A stretch of 64,000 nucleotides of DNA from Prevotella sp. tc2-28. GTDB lineage: Bacteria > Bacteroidota > Bacteroidia > Bacteroidales > Bacteroidaceae. The position numbers were made by a program, and so were the translations under genes. How positions within the stretch are numbered: position 1 is the first letter of the stretch; every line of letters begins with the position of its first letter. This document shows positions 1 through 10,292 of this stretch, piece after piece. Below the pieces are notes generated by a model. The model was not told the origin of the DNA, did no database searches, and saw only the letters and a program-made list of their open reading frames with translations. The stretch is taken from NCBI RefSeq assembly GCF_900107705.1, contig NZ_FNRE01000001.1, positions 186,001 to 250,000 on the forward strand, written 5' to 3'.

Positions 1-729
1 ATCTATAACGACGACTCACACGAACGCGAGTTCCATCATCACATCTATGGCTACGACGTTGACATCAAGGCTGTCAACACAGCTCGTCTGAACGTGAAGG
101 CTGCCGGACTGACCAGCGACATCACCATTGAAGAGAAGGACTTCAAGAACTTCACACAGCCCAATCAGAAGAGTATCATGGTGACCAACCCACCCTATGG
201 AGAGCGCATTTCAACCCCTGACCTGCTGGGGACATATAAGATGATTGGAGAGCGCTTAAAGCACCAGTTCATGAACAATGACGCCTGGATTCTCAGCTAT
301 CGCGAAGAGTGTTTCGACCAGATTGGCTTGAAGCCCAGCATCAAGATACCCGTCTTCAACGGCAGTCTAGAATGCGAGTTCCGCAAATACCAGATTTTCG
401 ACGGTAAGATGAAGGACTTCCGCTCTGAAGGTGGCATTGTCAAGACCGAAGAGGAGAAACGTCAAATGGCAGAGAAACGCCGTTTCAAGCAAAACCGTGA
501 GTTCAAAAAGCGGCTCGACGAACAGGAGGAAAATGCCGAGGCCGACATTCGTTCGTTCAAGTTCCGCTCTCTAGAACGTAAAGACAGCAAAGGTCCCAAG
601 GAACCTCGTAAAGAGAACCGCAACTGGGGTGGTCACGAGCGTTTCGACCGTAGCGGAGGTAAGAAACCCTTCAAGAAAAACCGCGATTTCAACAAGAAAG
701 ACAGGAGATTCGACCATGAAGAGGATTAA
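1..729 (+). CDS. 23S rRNA guanine-N2 methyltransferase, RlmL/YcbY type, C-terminal part
   Basis: The reading frame is open from base 1, so the gene starts outside the window and only about 242 residues are visible. The fragment begins in a SAM-binding Rossmann segment (GYDVDIKAVNTARLNVKAAG). It then has the NPPYGER motif of amino-methyltransferases that act on exocyclic N2 of guanine, as in THUMP-domain RlmL. The last 80 residues are a very basic, low-complexity tail rich in K, R, F and D, probably for RNA contact and common in Bacteroidetes RNA-binding proteins. The stop lies 14 bases inside the DPP IV gene, so the two are probably co-transcribed. The rRNA position it modifies cannot be read from this piece. 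Confidence 0.8.
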   Translation: MYNDDSHEREFHHHIYGYDVDIKAVNTARLNVKAAGLTSDITIEEKDFKNFTQPNQKSIMVTNPPYGERISTPDLLGTYKMIGERLKHQFMNNDAWILSYREECFDQIGLKPSIKIPVFNGSLECEFRKYQIFDGKMKDFRSEGGIVKTEEEKRQMAEKRRFKQNREFKKRLDEQEENAEADIRSFKFRSLERKDSKGPKEPRKENRNWGGHERFDRSGGKKPFKKNRDFNKKDRRFDHEED

Positions 730-2860
730 GCTGTTGCTTTTTCTATTGTCCCTTATGTCAAGTATGAGTGCACAGGACAAACTATTCACCTTGGAAGAAC
801 TGAACTTCGGCGGTAAGGACTACCATCGCTTGCAGCATGAGAACAAATGGCTGACATGGTGGGGCGACGAACTGATACGGACTGACGTAGAGGAATGCTA
901 TCTTGTTGACAAGAAGACAGGCAAGGAGACAAAGCTCTTCACACTTGACGAGGTGAATAGATGGCTCAAAAGCGACGACATGTTCCATGTACGAGCGCTG
1001 TCCAGCGCATCATTTCCCTACCCTGACCAGCCTCTTGTCGCTTTGGGCAACAAGAAGTCTTTCCTATTGCTGAACTTCAAAACTCACGAGGTGGTTTGGC
1101 AAGACAGCATCTCCGGACAGATCGCCAATGACTGGAATGAGGTTTCTAAGGCTACAGCCTACGTCAAGGGCCATCAGCTATATGTGGCTGACGCCAAGGG
1201 AACGGAGCACCAGCTGACTACCGATGGCAGCCGTGAAATTGTCTATGGACAGAGTGTTCATCGCAATGAGTTCGGCATCCAGAAAGGGACTTTTTGGAGT
1301 CCTGACGGAATGCGTCTGGCTTTCTATCGCATGGACCAGTCGATGGTTGCTGACTATCCGCAGGTGGACATCTTCCCTCGTGAGGCAACCTACGAGCCAG
1401 ACAAATATCCCATGGCGGGCATGACCAGTCACGAGGTCACCATAGGCGTTTATGACTTGAATATAGACAAAACGGTCTATCTTAAAGCCGGCGACCCCAA
1501 GGACCGCTATTTCACAAACATTGCCTGGTCTACCGATGCCAAGACCATCTATCTGTTCGAGCTGAACCGCGACCAGAACGATTGCCGCCTGGTCAGTTAT
1601 GACGCCCAGACCGGCAATAAGTTGGCTGAGATTTACCGCGAAACCAGCGAGAAATACGTTGAACCCCTGCATCCCATCCAGTTCCTGCCCTGGGACGACA
1701 GCAAGTTCATTATGCAAAGCCAACGCGACGGATACAACCACATCTATCTGTACAACACAAATGGCCAACTGCTAAAGCAACTCACGAGTGGTCCCTGGGT
1801 AGTCCTTAATGTGTTAGGGTTTAACGCCAAACAAAAAAGCATCATCATCGAAGCCAACAAGTATCATCCGCTACACCGACAGCTATATCGTGTCAATATC
1901 AGAAGTGGAAAAATGACGCAACTGACATCGGACGATGGCGTACATCATGGTGAATTGTCAGTATCAGGTAGTTTCGTGATTGACCGCCACTCGGCTCCCA
2001 CGCAGCCCTTCAACCTCAACGTGCTGCCCGTGGACGGAAGAAAGGGCACCCGCTTACTGACCGCCGAAGACCCTTGGAAAGACTATGTGCAACCCATCTT
2101 TGAGTGTGGTTCTATCAAGGCTGCCGACGGCACAACCGACCTATTCTATCGCATGGTAAAGCCGCACGACTTCGACATCACCAAGAAATATCCTACGGTT
2201 GTTTATGTCTATGGTGGTCCACACGCCCATAACGTGGAAGCTGCCTGGCATTGGTACAGTCGCTCGTGGGAGACCTACATGGCTCAGAAAGGCTATATCG
2301 TCTTTATCTTGGACAACAGAGGTTCCGAGAATCGCGGACGCGATTTTGAACAAGCCACATTCCGCCAACTAGGGCAGATTGAGATGCGAGACCAGATGAA
2401 AGGAGTGGAATACTTGAAGACATTACCCTTTATCGACATGCAGCGCCTAGGCGTTCATGGATGGTCGTTTGGCGGTTTCATGACTATCTCGCTCATGCTG
2501 AACTATCCCGACGTTTTCAAGGTGGGTGTGGCAGGCGGTCCCGTCATCGATTGGAAATGGTATGAGGTGATGTATGGCGAACGTTACATGGACACGCCAG
2601 AGACCAACCCAGAGGGCTATGCCAAGATCTCGTTGCTCGACAAAGCAAAGAACCTGAAAGGCAAATTACAGATTATCACGGGATACAATGACAACACGGT
2701 GGTTCCCCAGCATTGTCTGTCGTTCCTCGACGCCTGTGTCAAAGCAGGTACCCAGCCAGACTTCTTTGCCTACCCAGGCGAGGAGCATAACATGCGAGGC
2801 CACGCTAGCGTTCACTTGCATGAGCGTATCACGCAGTATTTCGAGGACTTTTTAAAATAA
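716..2860 (+). CDS. Dipeptidyl peptidase IV (S9B serine peptidase), exported
   Basis: A 714-residue prolyl dipeptidyl peptidase that removes X-Pro dipeptides from peptide N-termini, probably in the periplasm or at the outer surface. The ATG at 716 is chosen because a signal peptide follows at once (MKRIKLLLFLLSLMSSMSAQ) and AGGAGA lies just upstream. An in-frame start at 629 would put basic residues before the signal. The N-terminal two thirds are a beta-propeller; the C-terminal part is an alpha/beta hydrolase with nucleophile Ser584 in GWSFGG, a likely Asp in GYNDNTVVP and a His in EEHNMRGH. Length matches the Bacteroidales DPP IV family. It overlaps the upstream methyltransferase by 14 bases. 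Confidence 0.93.
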   Translation: MKRIKLLLFLLSLMSSMSAQDKLFTLEELNFGGKDYHRLQHENKWLTWWGDELIRTDVEECYLVDKKTGKETKLFTLDEVNRWLKSDDMFHVRALSSASFPYPDQPLVALGNKKSFLLLNFKTHEVVWQDSISGQIANDWNEVSKATAYVKGHQLYVADAKGTEHQLTTDGSREIVYGQSVHRNEFGIQKGTFWSPDGMRLAFYRMDQSMVADYPQVDIFPREATYEPDKYPMAGMTSHEVTIGVYDLNIDKTVYLKAGDPKDRYFTNIAWSTDAKTIYLFELNRDQNDCRLVSYDAQTGNKLAEIYRETSEKYVEPLHPIQFLPWDDSKFIMQSQRDGYNHIYLYNTNGQLLKQLTSGPWVVLNVLGFNAKQKSIIIEANKYHPLHRQLYRVNIRSGKMTQLTSDDGVHHGELSVSGSFVIDRHSAPTQPFNLNVLPVDGRKGTRLLTAEDPWKDYVQPIFECGSIKAADGTTDLFYRMVKPHDFDITKKYPTVVYVYGGPHAHNVEAAWHWYSRSWETYMAQKGYIVFILDNRGSENRGRDFEQATFRQLGQIEMRDQMKGVEYLKTLPFIDMQRLGVHGWSFGGFMTISLMLNYPDVFKVGVAGGPVIDWKWYEVMYGERYMDTPETNPEGYAKISLLDKAKNLKGKLQIITGYNDNTVVPQHCLSFLDACVKAGTQPDFFAYPGEEHNMRGHASVHLHERITQYFEDFLK

Positions 2861-2894
2861 ACTAGTAAGGCTGTAGGACTAGATAACTACCAAT

Positions 2895-4124
2895 ATGAAA
2901 AAAGAACAAATACTCGTCCGCATCACAGGACAGGACCGCCCTGGACTGACAGCTTCAGTCATGGGTATCTTGGCCAACTACGATGCTCAAATACTGGACA
3001 TCGGACAAGCTGATATCCACTCCACCCTATCACTGGGCATCCTCATCCGCATGGATGAAATGAAATCAGGACTGGCCATGAAGGAACTGCTCTTCAAGGC
3101 AACGGAACTAGGTGTGAACATCGGCTTTTCACCCATCAGCGACGAAGAGTATGAAGATTGGGTAAACCACCAAGGTAAGAACCGCTATATCCTGATGGTA
3201 CTAGGACGACAGTTGGAGGCGCGACAGATAGAGGCTGCCACCCGCATCCTAGCTGACCAGGGACTGAATATTGACTCCATTCTCCGACTGACAGGTCGTA
3301 AGAGCATCGTCAACTCCACTAAACACGTGAGAGCCTGTATTCAGTTCTCACTCCGTGGAGAGCCCATCAACAGACAGGAGATGCAGTCGAAGTTGATGAA
3401 GCTATCGCAAGAAATGGAGATAGACTTCTCTTTCCAACGCGACGACATGTTCCGTAGAATGCGCCGTTTGATTTGCTTCGATATGGACTCCACACTTATC
3501 CAGACAGAGTGTATTGACGAGTTGGCTGAGCGCAACGGCGTTGGCGCCGAGGTCAAAGCCATCACCGAGAGTGCCATGCGAGGCGAAATAGATTTCAAGG
3601 AGAGCTTTACGCGTCGAGTCGCTCTCTTGAAAGGACTGGACGTCAGCGTAATGCAAGACATTGCCGAACACCTGCCCATTACCGAGGGTGTCGACCGACT
3701 GATGAACATTTTGAAGACGTGCGGCTACAAGATTGCCATACTAAGCGGCGGATTCACTTACTTTGGCGAATACCTACAACGTCGATATGGCATCGACTAT
3801 GTCTATGCCAATGAGTTGGAGATTGACGAAAATGGCAAGTTGACGGGACGCTACGTAGGCGAAATTGTCGACGGACACCGCAAGGCAGAACTGCTCAAGC
3901 TGATTGCCCAAGTTGAGAAAGTCAATCTGGCACAGACCATTGCTGTAGGCGACGGAGCCAACGACCTACCCATGATATCAGAGGCAGGCTTGGGTATTGC
4001 CTTCCATGCGAAACCCCGCGTGGTGGCCAACGCCGAGCAAAGCATCAACACCATCGGACTAGATGGTGTGCTTTATTTCTTAGGATTCAAGGACTCATAT
4101 TTAGGTGAACAAGGGAAACTATAA
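2895..4124 (+). CDS. serB: Phosphoserine phosphatase with N-terminal ACT domains
   Basis: Hydrolyses O-phosphoserine to serine, the last step of serine synthesis. The N-terminal 190 residues form two ACT-like regulatory domains, beginning ILVRITGQDRPGLTASVMG, which may bind an amino acid. The HAD catalytic domain follows with motif I DMDSTLIQTE, motif II SGGFTYFGE and the acidic motif VGDGANDLPM. The 409-residue length is typical of the two-ACT SerB found in Bacteroidales and longer than the E. coli enzyme. It is 34 bases after DPP IV and 15 before purD on the same strand, so an operon is likely. Confidence 0.94.
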   Translation: MKKEQILVRITGQDRPGLTASVMGILANYDAQILDIGQADIHSTLSLGILIRMDEMKSGLAMKELLFKATELGVNIGFSPISDEEYEDWVNHQGKNRYILMVLGRQLEARQIEAATRILADQGLNIDSILRLTGRKSIVNSTKHVRACIQFSLRGEPINRQEMQSKLMKLSQEMEIDFSFQRDDMFRRMRRLICFDMDSTLIQTECIDELAERNGVGAEVKAITESAMRGEIDFKESFTRRVALLKGLDVSVMQDIAEHLPITEGVDRLMNILKTCGYKIAILSGGFTYFGEYLQRRYGIDYVYANELEIDENGKLTGRYVGEIVDGHRKAELLKLIAQVEKVNLAQTIAVGDGANDLPMISEAGLGIAFHAKPRVVANAEQSINTIGLDGVLYFLGFKDSYLGEQGKL

Positions 4125-4139
4125 TTAATTGACAAAGTC

Positions 4140-5408
4140 ATGAAGATATTATTATTAGGCAGCGGCGGACGTGAACACGCCCTGGCATGGAAGATTGCAC
4201 AGAGTGAGAAATGTGAGAAACTCTTTATCGCACCAGGCAATGCAGGTACGGCAAATGCCGGAGAGAACATCGCCATCAAGGCAGACGATTTCGAAGCCAT
4301 CAAGCAGTTCTGCGTAAAAGAGCATATCGATATGGTGGTGGTAGGTCCTGAGGACCCGTTGGTCAAGGGCATATACGACGACTTGAAGGCTGACGAACGC
4401 ACCAAAGCTATTCCCGTTATCGGTCCCTCCAAGCAGGGAGCCGTACTGGAAGGGTCGAAAGACTTTGCCAAGGCATTCATGCTGCGTCACAACATTCCGA
4501 CAGCCCGCTATGCCACCTTCGACGGTGAGCATGTAGAAGACGGCATTGCATTCCTAGAGACGCTGGAAGCACCCTATGTCTTGAAGGCCGACGGTCTTTG
4601 CGCAGGCAAGGGAGTACTCATCCTGCCGACTTTGGATGAAGCCAAGAAAGAACTCAGAGAGATGCTAGGCGGCATGTTCGGCAACGCATCGAGCCGCGTG
4701 GTTATCGAGGAGTTTCTCAGCGGTATCGAGTGTTCCGTCTTCGTCCTCACAGATGGCAACCACTACAAGATTTTGCCTGAGGCAAAGGATTACAAACGTA
4801 TTGGTGAACACGACACAGGTTTGAACACAGGCGGTATGGGGTCTGTCACACCAGTTCCCTTTGCCACCAAGGAGTGGATGCAGAAAGTGGAAGATCGCAT
4901 TATCCGTCCTACTGTCGACGGCTTAAAGTCCGAACAGATTGACTACAAGGGATTTATCTTCTTTGGACTAATCAACGTCAAGGGAGAACCGATGGTCATC
5001 GAGTATAATTGCAGAATGGGCGACCCCGAAACCGAGAGCGTCATGCTACGTCTGAAGTCTGACATCGTAGACCTTTTTGAAGGTGTTGCAAAAGGAGACC
5101 TCAACCAACGGGAGATTGTCTTCGACGAGCGCGCAGCCGTTTGTGTCATGCTGGTTTCTGGAGGTTACCCACAAGCTTATCAGAAGGGCTATCCCATCAG
5201 CGGCATCGACCAGGTGGAAGGAAGTATCGTATTCCATAGCGGAACGGTCCTGAAAGACGGTCAGGTAGTTACAGCCGGAGGACGCGTTATTGCCGTATCT
5301 TCCTATGGTAAGGACAAGGCTGAAGCACTCCAGAAATCGTTTATTGAAGCACAGAAAATCCAGTTTACTGACAAGTATTTCCGTCGCGACATCGGTGCAG
5401 ACCTTTAA
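4140..5408 (+). CDS. purD: Phosphoribosylamine--glycine ligase (GAR synthetase)
   Basis: Joins glycine to phosphoribosylamine with ATP in de novo purine synthesis. The N-terminus [19 protein letters not shown] is the signature of PurD. An ATP-grasp fold follows with [13 protein letters not shown] and the conserved [10 protein letters not shown] near residue 290. The 422 residues match the usual family length. The stop codon is followed directly by the ATG of the next gene, which indicates translational coupling. Confidence 0.97.
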   Translation: MKILLLGSGGREHALAWKIAQSEKCEKLFIAPGNAGTANAGENIAIKADDFEAIKQFCVKEHIDMVVVGPEDPLVKGIYDDLKADERTKAIPVIGPSKQGAVLEGSKDFAKAFMLRHNIPTARYATFDGEHVEDGIAFLETLEAPYVLKADGLCAGKGVLILPTLDEAKKELREMLGGMFGNASSRVVIEEFLSGIECSVFVLTDGNHYKILPEAKDYKRIGEHDTGLNTGGMGSVTPVPFATKEWMQKVEDRIIRPTVDGLKSEQIDYKGFIFFGLINVKGEPMVIEYNCRMGDPETESVMLRLKSDIVDLFEGVAKGDLNQREIVFDERAAVCVMLVSGGYPQAYQKGYPISGIDQVEGSIVFHSGTVLKDGQVVTAGGRVIAVSSYGKDKAEALQKSFIEAQKIQFTDKYFRRDIGADL

Positions 5409-6338
5409 ATGAGAAAATCGCTAAAAAACAGAATTGCTACAAGCAGACTAGCGTTGCCGGTGGCTGCGCTATACGCTATCATCATAGGTCTCCTGGGTGG
5501 ATTCATACAGCATCAACAATACTGGCTCCAGTTTGCCGGCTTTGTGCTGACTACCATTCTCTTGATGCAACTCAACAATATCTGTGTACTCATCCGCATT
5601 TACTCACGAATGGTCAGTTGTATCTTTATTCTGCTGACCTGCTGCGCCAGTTTTCTATTATTCTCGCTGACAGGATGGGCGGTTACCTTTTTATATGTAT
5701 TGTGCTACCTCTTCCTTTTCACCAGTTATCAAGAAGAGAATGCGGTCGGGAAGATCTTCTACGGCTTTGCAGCACTTGGTATTGCCAGTTTCGGATATGT
5801 CCACCTGCTCTATTACATTCCCCTGTTCTGGATTCTGATGAAGACGAATCTGATGTCATGGTCGGTGCGAACTTGGGGGGCTTCCCTGCTGGGATTCCTG
5901 ACCCCCTATTGGTTTGCATCCTGCTGGCTACTCTATCAAGACAAAGTGGAGGTCTTCGCTCAACACTTCCTGCCGTTGGCTGATTTCTCCAAATCCTTCG
6001 ACCTCTCGTTGCTTTCCATTGGTCAACTGTCCTACCTCATCCTGTTATTAATCATTTGGCTGATCAGCTCTTTTCATTTTATATGTCAGATTTTCAACGA
6101 CAGTATTCGCACCCGAATGTATTATGCGCTATTCATCTGGGTTGCAGTGCTGACGGGACTGTTCATTTTCATCCAGCCTCAGCACTATAACATGCTGATT
6201 CGCATCATGACGGTCAATATTGCACCCCTTGCAGCCCATTATGTTACGTTGAGCACCCACAAGCACGACGACATTTTTTGCTATGTGATGACCGTCCTGA
6301 TATTACTTCTCACAGGCTATAATTTATGGACTATATAA
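5409..6338 (+). CDS. Polytopic membrane protein of unknown function
   Basis: A 309-residue, strongly hydrophobic protein with about eight to ten predicted transmembrane helices and short polar loops. It has no signal peptide and no catalytic motif that I recognise. The ATG begins right after the purD stop codon and the gene overlaps the next membrane protein by 13 bases, so it belongs to the serB-purD transcription unit. It may be one of the Bacteroidetes-specific DUF membrane families, but I cannot name which. Confidence 0.75.
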   Translation: MRKSLKNRIATSRLALPVAALYAIIIGLLGGFIQHQQYWLQFAGFVLTTILLMQLNNICVLIRIYSRMVSCIFILLTCCASFLLFSLTGWAVTFLYVLCYLFLFTSYQEENAVGKIFYGFAALGIASFGYVHLLYYIPLFWILMKTNLMSWSVRTWGASLLGFLTPYWFASCWLLYQDKVEVFAQHFLPLADFSKSFDLSLLSIGQLSYLILLLIIWLISSFHFICQIFNDSIRTRMYYALFIWVAVLTGLFIFIQPQHYNMLIRIMTVNIAPLAAHYVTLSTHKHDDIFCYVMTVLILLLTGYNLWTI

Positions 6339-6778
6339 TATCGCTCTTGATCAGCTATGGCTATTGGGGTATGTTCGTCACAGCCTTCGTAGCAGGCTCG
6401 TTCTTCCCCTTTTCTAGCGAAGCGGTGATGACCGGGCTGCTGGCTGCAGGACTCGACCCATGGGGACTGATTATCTACGGCACCATAGGCAACGTAGCAG
6501 GCGGAATGTTCAACTACTTCGTAGGGCGTATGGGGAAAAAGGAGTGGATAGAACGCTATCTTCACGTGAAGCAGAAAGACCTCGACCGTGCCAGCCGTTT
6601 CATGGCGGGAAGGGGCGCGTGGATGGGTTTTTTTGCCTTTGTCCCCATCTTAGGAAGCGCGATAACCATCGTCCTAGGCCTCATGCGCGCCAACATTCCC
6701 ATCTCGCTAAGCAGCATTGCCATAGGCAAGTTTCTACGTTATATCATCTTGATTTACGGGGCACAATTACTAATATAA
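6326..6778 (+). CDS. YqaA/DedA-family small membrane protein
   Basis: A 150-residue inner-membrane protein with a SNARE-associated/DedA-type core: GYWGMFVTAFVAGSFFPFSS, then TIGNVAGGMFNYFVGRMGKK and GRGAWMGFFAFVPILGSAIT. These Gly/Pro-rich re-entrant segments are typical of the YqaA branch. DedA-superfamily proteins are linked to membrane lipid transport and envelope stability; the exact role of this branch is not established. It overlaps the preceding gene by 13 bases, so it is probably last in the serB-purD operon. Confidence 0.85.
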   Translation: MDYIISLLISYGYWGMFVTAFVAGSFFPFSSEAVMTGLLAAGLDPWGLIIYGTIGNVAGGMFNYFVGRMGKKEWIERYLHVKQKDLDRASRFMAGRGAWMGFFAFVPILGSAITIVLGLMRANIPISLSSIAIGKFLRYIILIYGAQLLI

Positions 6779-6832
6779 TTTAAATTCCACGCCACTACTC
6801 CCTCACTCTTCGTATTATTTATTACCTTTGCA

Positions 6833-6840
6833 ACTCAGAA
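6833..6840 (+). promoter_or_regulatory. Bacteroidetes -7 element before the DUF2723 gene
   Basis: TACCTTTG matches TAnnTTTG and lies 24 bases before the ATG at 6865. The upstream -33 region is weak (CTTC instead of TTTG). It suggests that the large membrane protein has its own promoter. Confidence 0.55.
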
Positions 6841-6864
6841 TAGCATTAATTATACCAAATAAAA

Positions 6865-9800
6865 ATGAAACAATACAGACTTGTGGACAACATCTTAGGC
6901 TGGCTGACGTTTGCCATTGCTGCCTTCGTGTACTGCTCCACCATTGAGCCGACAGCATCTTTCTGGGATTGTCCAGAATTTATCTCTACGGGCTATAAAT
7001 TGGAAATAGGACACCCGCCAGGTGCACCTTTCTTCATGCTCACAGCCAATCTTTTCTCACAGTTTGCATCAGACCCCTCACAGGTTGCCCGCATGGTCAA
7101 CATGATGAGCGCGTTGCTCTCGGCAGCCACCATTCTGTTCCTGTTCTGGACCATCTCGCATCTTGTCAGACGACTGTTGATAAAGGATTGGAGCGAGTTG
7201 ACAACCGCCAAGCTGATAGCCATCGAGGGTTCTGCAATGGTTGGCGCCCTCATCTACACGTTCAGCGACACCTTCTGGTTCTCGGCTGTCGAGGGTGAGG
7301 TGTATGCCTATTCCTCTGCGTTCACGGCTGTCGTCTTCTGGCTGATCCTGAAATGGGAAGATCAGGCTGACCAGCCCCATGCCGACAGATGGCTGGTACT
7401 GATTATGTACATGACCGGACTCAGCATTGGTGTCCACCTACTGAACTTGTTGTGTCTTCCGGCTATCGTGTTGGTCTACTATTATCGCAAGTTCCCTACC
7501 GACGACCCGAAACGCGACCTGAAGGGCTCGTTGTTTGCCCTTTTTCTGTCGGTAGTCATCTTGGCTGCCGTGCTGTATGGCGTAGTGCCAGGCATCGTGC
7601 AGGTGGGAGGCTGGTTCGAGCTCTTGTTCGTCAACATCCTAGGCTGTCCTTTCAACACGGGAGAGATCATCTATATCTTCCTCCTAATCGGCATTATCAT
7701 CTGGGCCATTTACGAAACTCATCGTGACGTCAACGAGAAGCGCCAGAACATCGCCTTCATCCTGTCTGTCGCCATGTTGGGCATTCCCTTCTATGGCCAT
7801 GGATGGAGAGCCGTGATGATAGGTATTGTCGTCATGGCTGTGCTCTGGTATGTACTGGGCTACAAGAAGAAGGTGAAAGGCCAACAGCCTATCGCCCTCG
7901 TCTCAGCCCGCATCAAGAACACCTCGCTGCTCTGCATGCTCATGCTGATGATTGGCTATTCGTCTTATGCACTGATTGTCATCCGATCGTCAGCCAACCC
8001 ACCAATGGACCAGAACTCACCTGAGGACATCTTCACACTGGGCGAGTATCTGGGACGCGAACAGTATGGACAGCGCCCACTGTTCTATGGTCCTGCCTAT
8101 ACCTCACAGGTAGCGCTGGAGAAGGAAGGAGAGTATTGCAAGCCCGTTATGACTACCGGCGACCCGATATGGCAGCGCAAGGAGAAGGCTTCTGCCGACG
8201 AGAAAGACGAATATTTCGTTGTCCGCACCAAGGACGAATACAAATATGCCCAGAACATGCTCTTCCCGCGCATGTACAGTTCAAGTCATCGGGGTGCCTA
8301 TGAGAGTTGGATGGGCGACATCAGCGGACACGAGGAGACCTTCGACCGCTGCGGAGAGATGGTTACTGTCAAGATGCCGTCGCAGTTGGAGAACCTCCGT
8401 TTCTTCATCTCCTACCAATGCAACTTCATGTACTGGCGCTACTTTATGTGGAACTTTGCCGGACGCCAGAACGACCTGCAAGGCAACGGCGAACTGGAAC
8501 ACGGCAACTGGATAAGTGGCTGGGACTGGCTCGACGACTGGCGCCTAGGCAACCAGGAGAACCTGCCTGACGAGCTGAAGAACAACAAGGGACACAACGT
8601 CTTCTACATGTTGCCACTCATCTTGGGACTCATCGGTCTCTTCTGGCAATCGTTGGCCAAGCACCACGGAAACGCCAAGGACCAGACGGGCATCCGCCAG
8701 TTCTGGATAGTCTTCTTCCTGTTCTTCATGACCGGTCTGGCCATCGTCATCTATCTGAACCAGACACCCATGCAACCTCGTGAGCGCGACTATGCCTATG
8801 CGGCATCGTTTTACGCTTTTGCCATCTGGTGTGGCATCGGTGTGGCAGCCATCATCGAGATTCTAATGGAAAAACTTAAAGTGAAGAGCGAAAAAATGGC
8901 TGTCGCCATGACCGCCATAGTCAGCATAGCCTGTCTCCTAGTACCCGTTCAAATGGCTTCCCAGACTTGGGACGACCACGATCGTTCGGGTCGCTACACC
9001 TGTCGTGACTTCGGCCAAAACTACCTCATGTCACTGCAACAGGAGAATAACCCCATCATCTATACCAACGGCGATAACGACACCTTCCCGCTCTGGTACA
9101 ATCAGGATGTAGAAGGCGTGCGCACAGATGCCCGTGTCTGCAATCTCAGTTATCTGCAAACCGACTGGTATATCGACCAGATGCGCCGTCCTGCCTACGA
9201 CTCGCCCAGCGTTCCCATCTCATGGGAACGAATAGAATACTGCTCGGGCACCAACGAATATGTCCGTGTGGAGCCTGACATGAAGCAAGCTGTCATCGAA
9301 CACTACCGCGAGAATCCCGAAGAGGCACGCCAACAGTTTGGCGACGACCCGTTTGAGTTGAAGAACGTGTTGAAATACTGGGTTCGCTCGAAGAATCCCG
9401 ACCTGCACATGATTCCTACCGACACGCTCTACATGACCATTGACAAGGAAGCTGTGCGCAAGAGCGGCATGATGATGGCCAGCGACTCCATTCCCGACCG
9501 CATGACCATCTCGCTGAAAGGAAAGAGCGCCCTCTACAAGGGTGATCTGATGATTCTCGAAATGCTGGCTGGATGCAACTGGACACGTCCTATCTATGTG
9601 GCCATCTCCGTTGGTGACGACAACTACATCAACCTCGGCGACAACACCATTACAGAAGGACTGGCCTACCGCATCACCCCATTCACGACAAGCGTCAACG
9701 GCAAGGCTGTTCCCGGCGTCAAGAACTTCGACACCGAGCGCACTTACGACAACGTGATGCACCGCTTCAAGTTTGGCGGACTGGACAAGCCCGGCCTGTA

Positions 9801-10257
9801 TCTCGACGAGACCGTCATGCGCATGTGCTACACCCACCGTCGCACCATGGCCAAGCTGGCACTCGAACTGCTGAACGAAGGTAAAGACAAGAAAGCCACC
9901 GAGGTGCTGAAATACACGGAGAAGATGATACCCACCTGCAACGTGCCCCACAACTACAGCTCCGGCTCGCTCGATATGGCACGCGCATGGACCACGCTGG
10001 GACAGAAGAAGCAGGCGCAGACTATCATCAACGACCTTTGGAAGAACTCCGTACAGTACATGAAATGGTACTGCTCGCTGACCGATTTCCGCTTCGAGTC
10101 ATCCAAGCAAGACTGCCTTATGCATTTCTACATCCTCCAACAGGTGAATGCCCTCACGCAGATCATTGACCCCAAGTTGGCCGATAAGCAAATGAAGGAA
10201 CTGACCATCCTCGGCACTATCTATCAGGAAAAAGGCGGTGACCTCGGCTACGAGTAA
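6865..10257 (+). CDS. DUF2723 (GT117/TMEM260-like) integral membrane protein
   Basis: A 1130-residue protein with an N-terminal GT-C-like membrane domain. It opens with LTFAIAAFVYCSTIEPTASF and WDCPEFISTGYKLEIGHPPG, the acidic WDCxEF signature of DUF2723. About a dozen hydrophobic helices reach to residue 700, and a soluble C-terminal region of 430 residues with helical repeats follows. Human TMEM260, a protein O-mannosyltransferase, shares this fold, so transfer of a sugar from a lipid carrier to exported proteins is a reasonable inference; Bacteroidetes do glycosylate exported proteins. A loop near residue 670 (MEKLKVKSEKM) is coded by a 7-bp-period repeat. The gene stands alone between two shorter operons. 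Confidence 0.88.
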   Translation: MKQYRLVDNILGWLTFAIAAFVYCSTIEPTASFWDCPEFISTGYKLEIGHPPGAPFFMLTANLFSQFASDPSQVARMVNMMSALLSAATILFLFWTISHLVRRLLIKDWSELTTAKLIAIEGSAMVGALIYTFSDTFWFSAVEGEVYAYSSAFTAVVFWLILKWEDQADQPHADRWLVLIMYMTGLSIGVHLLNLLCLPAIVLVYYYRKFPTDDPKRDLKGSLFALFLSVVILAAVLYGVVPGIVQVGGWFELLFVNILGCPFNTGEIIYIFLLIGIIIWAIYETHRDVNEKRQNIAFILSVAMLGIPFYGHGWRAVMIGIVVMAVLWYVLGYKKKVKGQQPIALVSARIKNTSLLCMLMLMIGYSSYALIVIRSSANPPMDQNSPEDIFTLGEYLGREQYGQRPLFYGPAYTSQVALEKEGEYCKPVMTTGDPIWQRKEKASADEKDEYFVVRTKDEYKYAQNMLFPRMYSSSHRGAYESWMGDISGHEETFDRCGEMVTVKMPSQLENLRFFISYQCNFMYWRYFMWNFAGRQNDLQGNGELEHGNWISGWDWLDDWRLGNQENLPDELKNNKGHNVFYMLPLILGLIGLFWQSLAKHHGNAKDQTGIRQFWIVFFLFFMTGLAIVIYLNQTPMQPRERDYAYAASFYAFAIWCGIGVAAIIEILMEKLKVKSEKMAVAMTAIVSIACLLVPVQMASQTWDDHDRSGRYTCRDFGQNYLMSLQQENNPIIYTNGDNDTFPLWYNQDVEGVRTDARVCNLSYLQTDWYIDQMRRPAYDSPSVPISWERIEYCSGTNEYVRVEPDMKQAVIEHYRENPEEARQQFGDDPFELKNVLKYWVRSKNPDLHMIPTDTLYMTIDKEAVRKSGMMMASDSIPDRMTISLKGKSALYKGDLMILEMLAGCNWTRPIYVAISVGDDNYINLGDNTITEGLAYRITPFTTSVNGKAVPGVKNFDTERTYDNVMHRFKFGGLDKPGLYLDETVMRMCYTHRRTMAKLALELLNEGKDKKATEVLKYTEKMIPTCNVPHNYSSGSLDMARAWTTLGQKKQAQTIINDLWKNSVQYMKWYCSLTDFRFESSKQDCLMHFYILQQVNALTQIIDPKLADKQMKELTILGTIYQEKGGDLGYE
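8873..8900 (+). repeat. Heptad repeat inside the DUF2723 gene
   Basis: Four imperfect 7-bp units (AACTTAA, AGTGAAG, AGCGAAA, AAATGGC) code for a short lysine-rich stretch between two membrane helices. It resembles the other 7-bp-period repeats in this window. This is the weakest of the series. Confidence 0.4.
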
Positions 10258-10292
10258 ACACAACGACTGAACGTTATCGGCAAGGATAAAAC

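Noticed and set aside
1178-1768. A 196-codon open frame opposite DPP IV
   Set aside because: Antisense shadow of the peptidase propeller; no recognisable protein.
9220-9951. A 243-codon open frame opposite the DUF2723 gene
   Set aside because: It lies wholly inside a strongly conserved gene on the other strand, has His/Val-rich shadow composition and no promoter.
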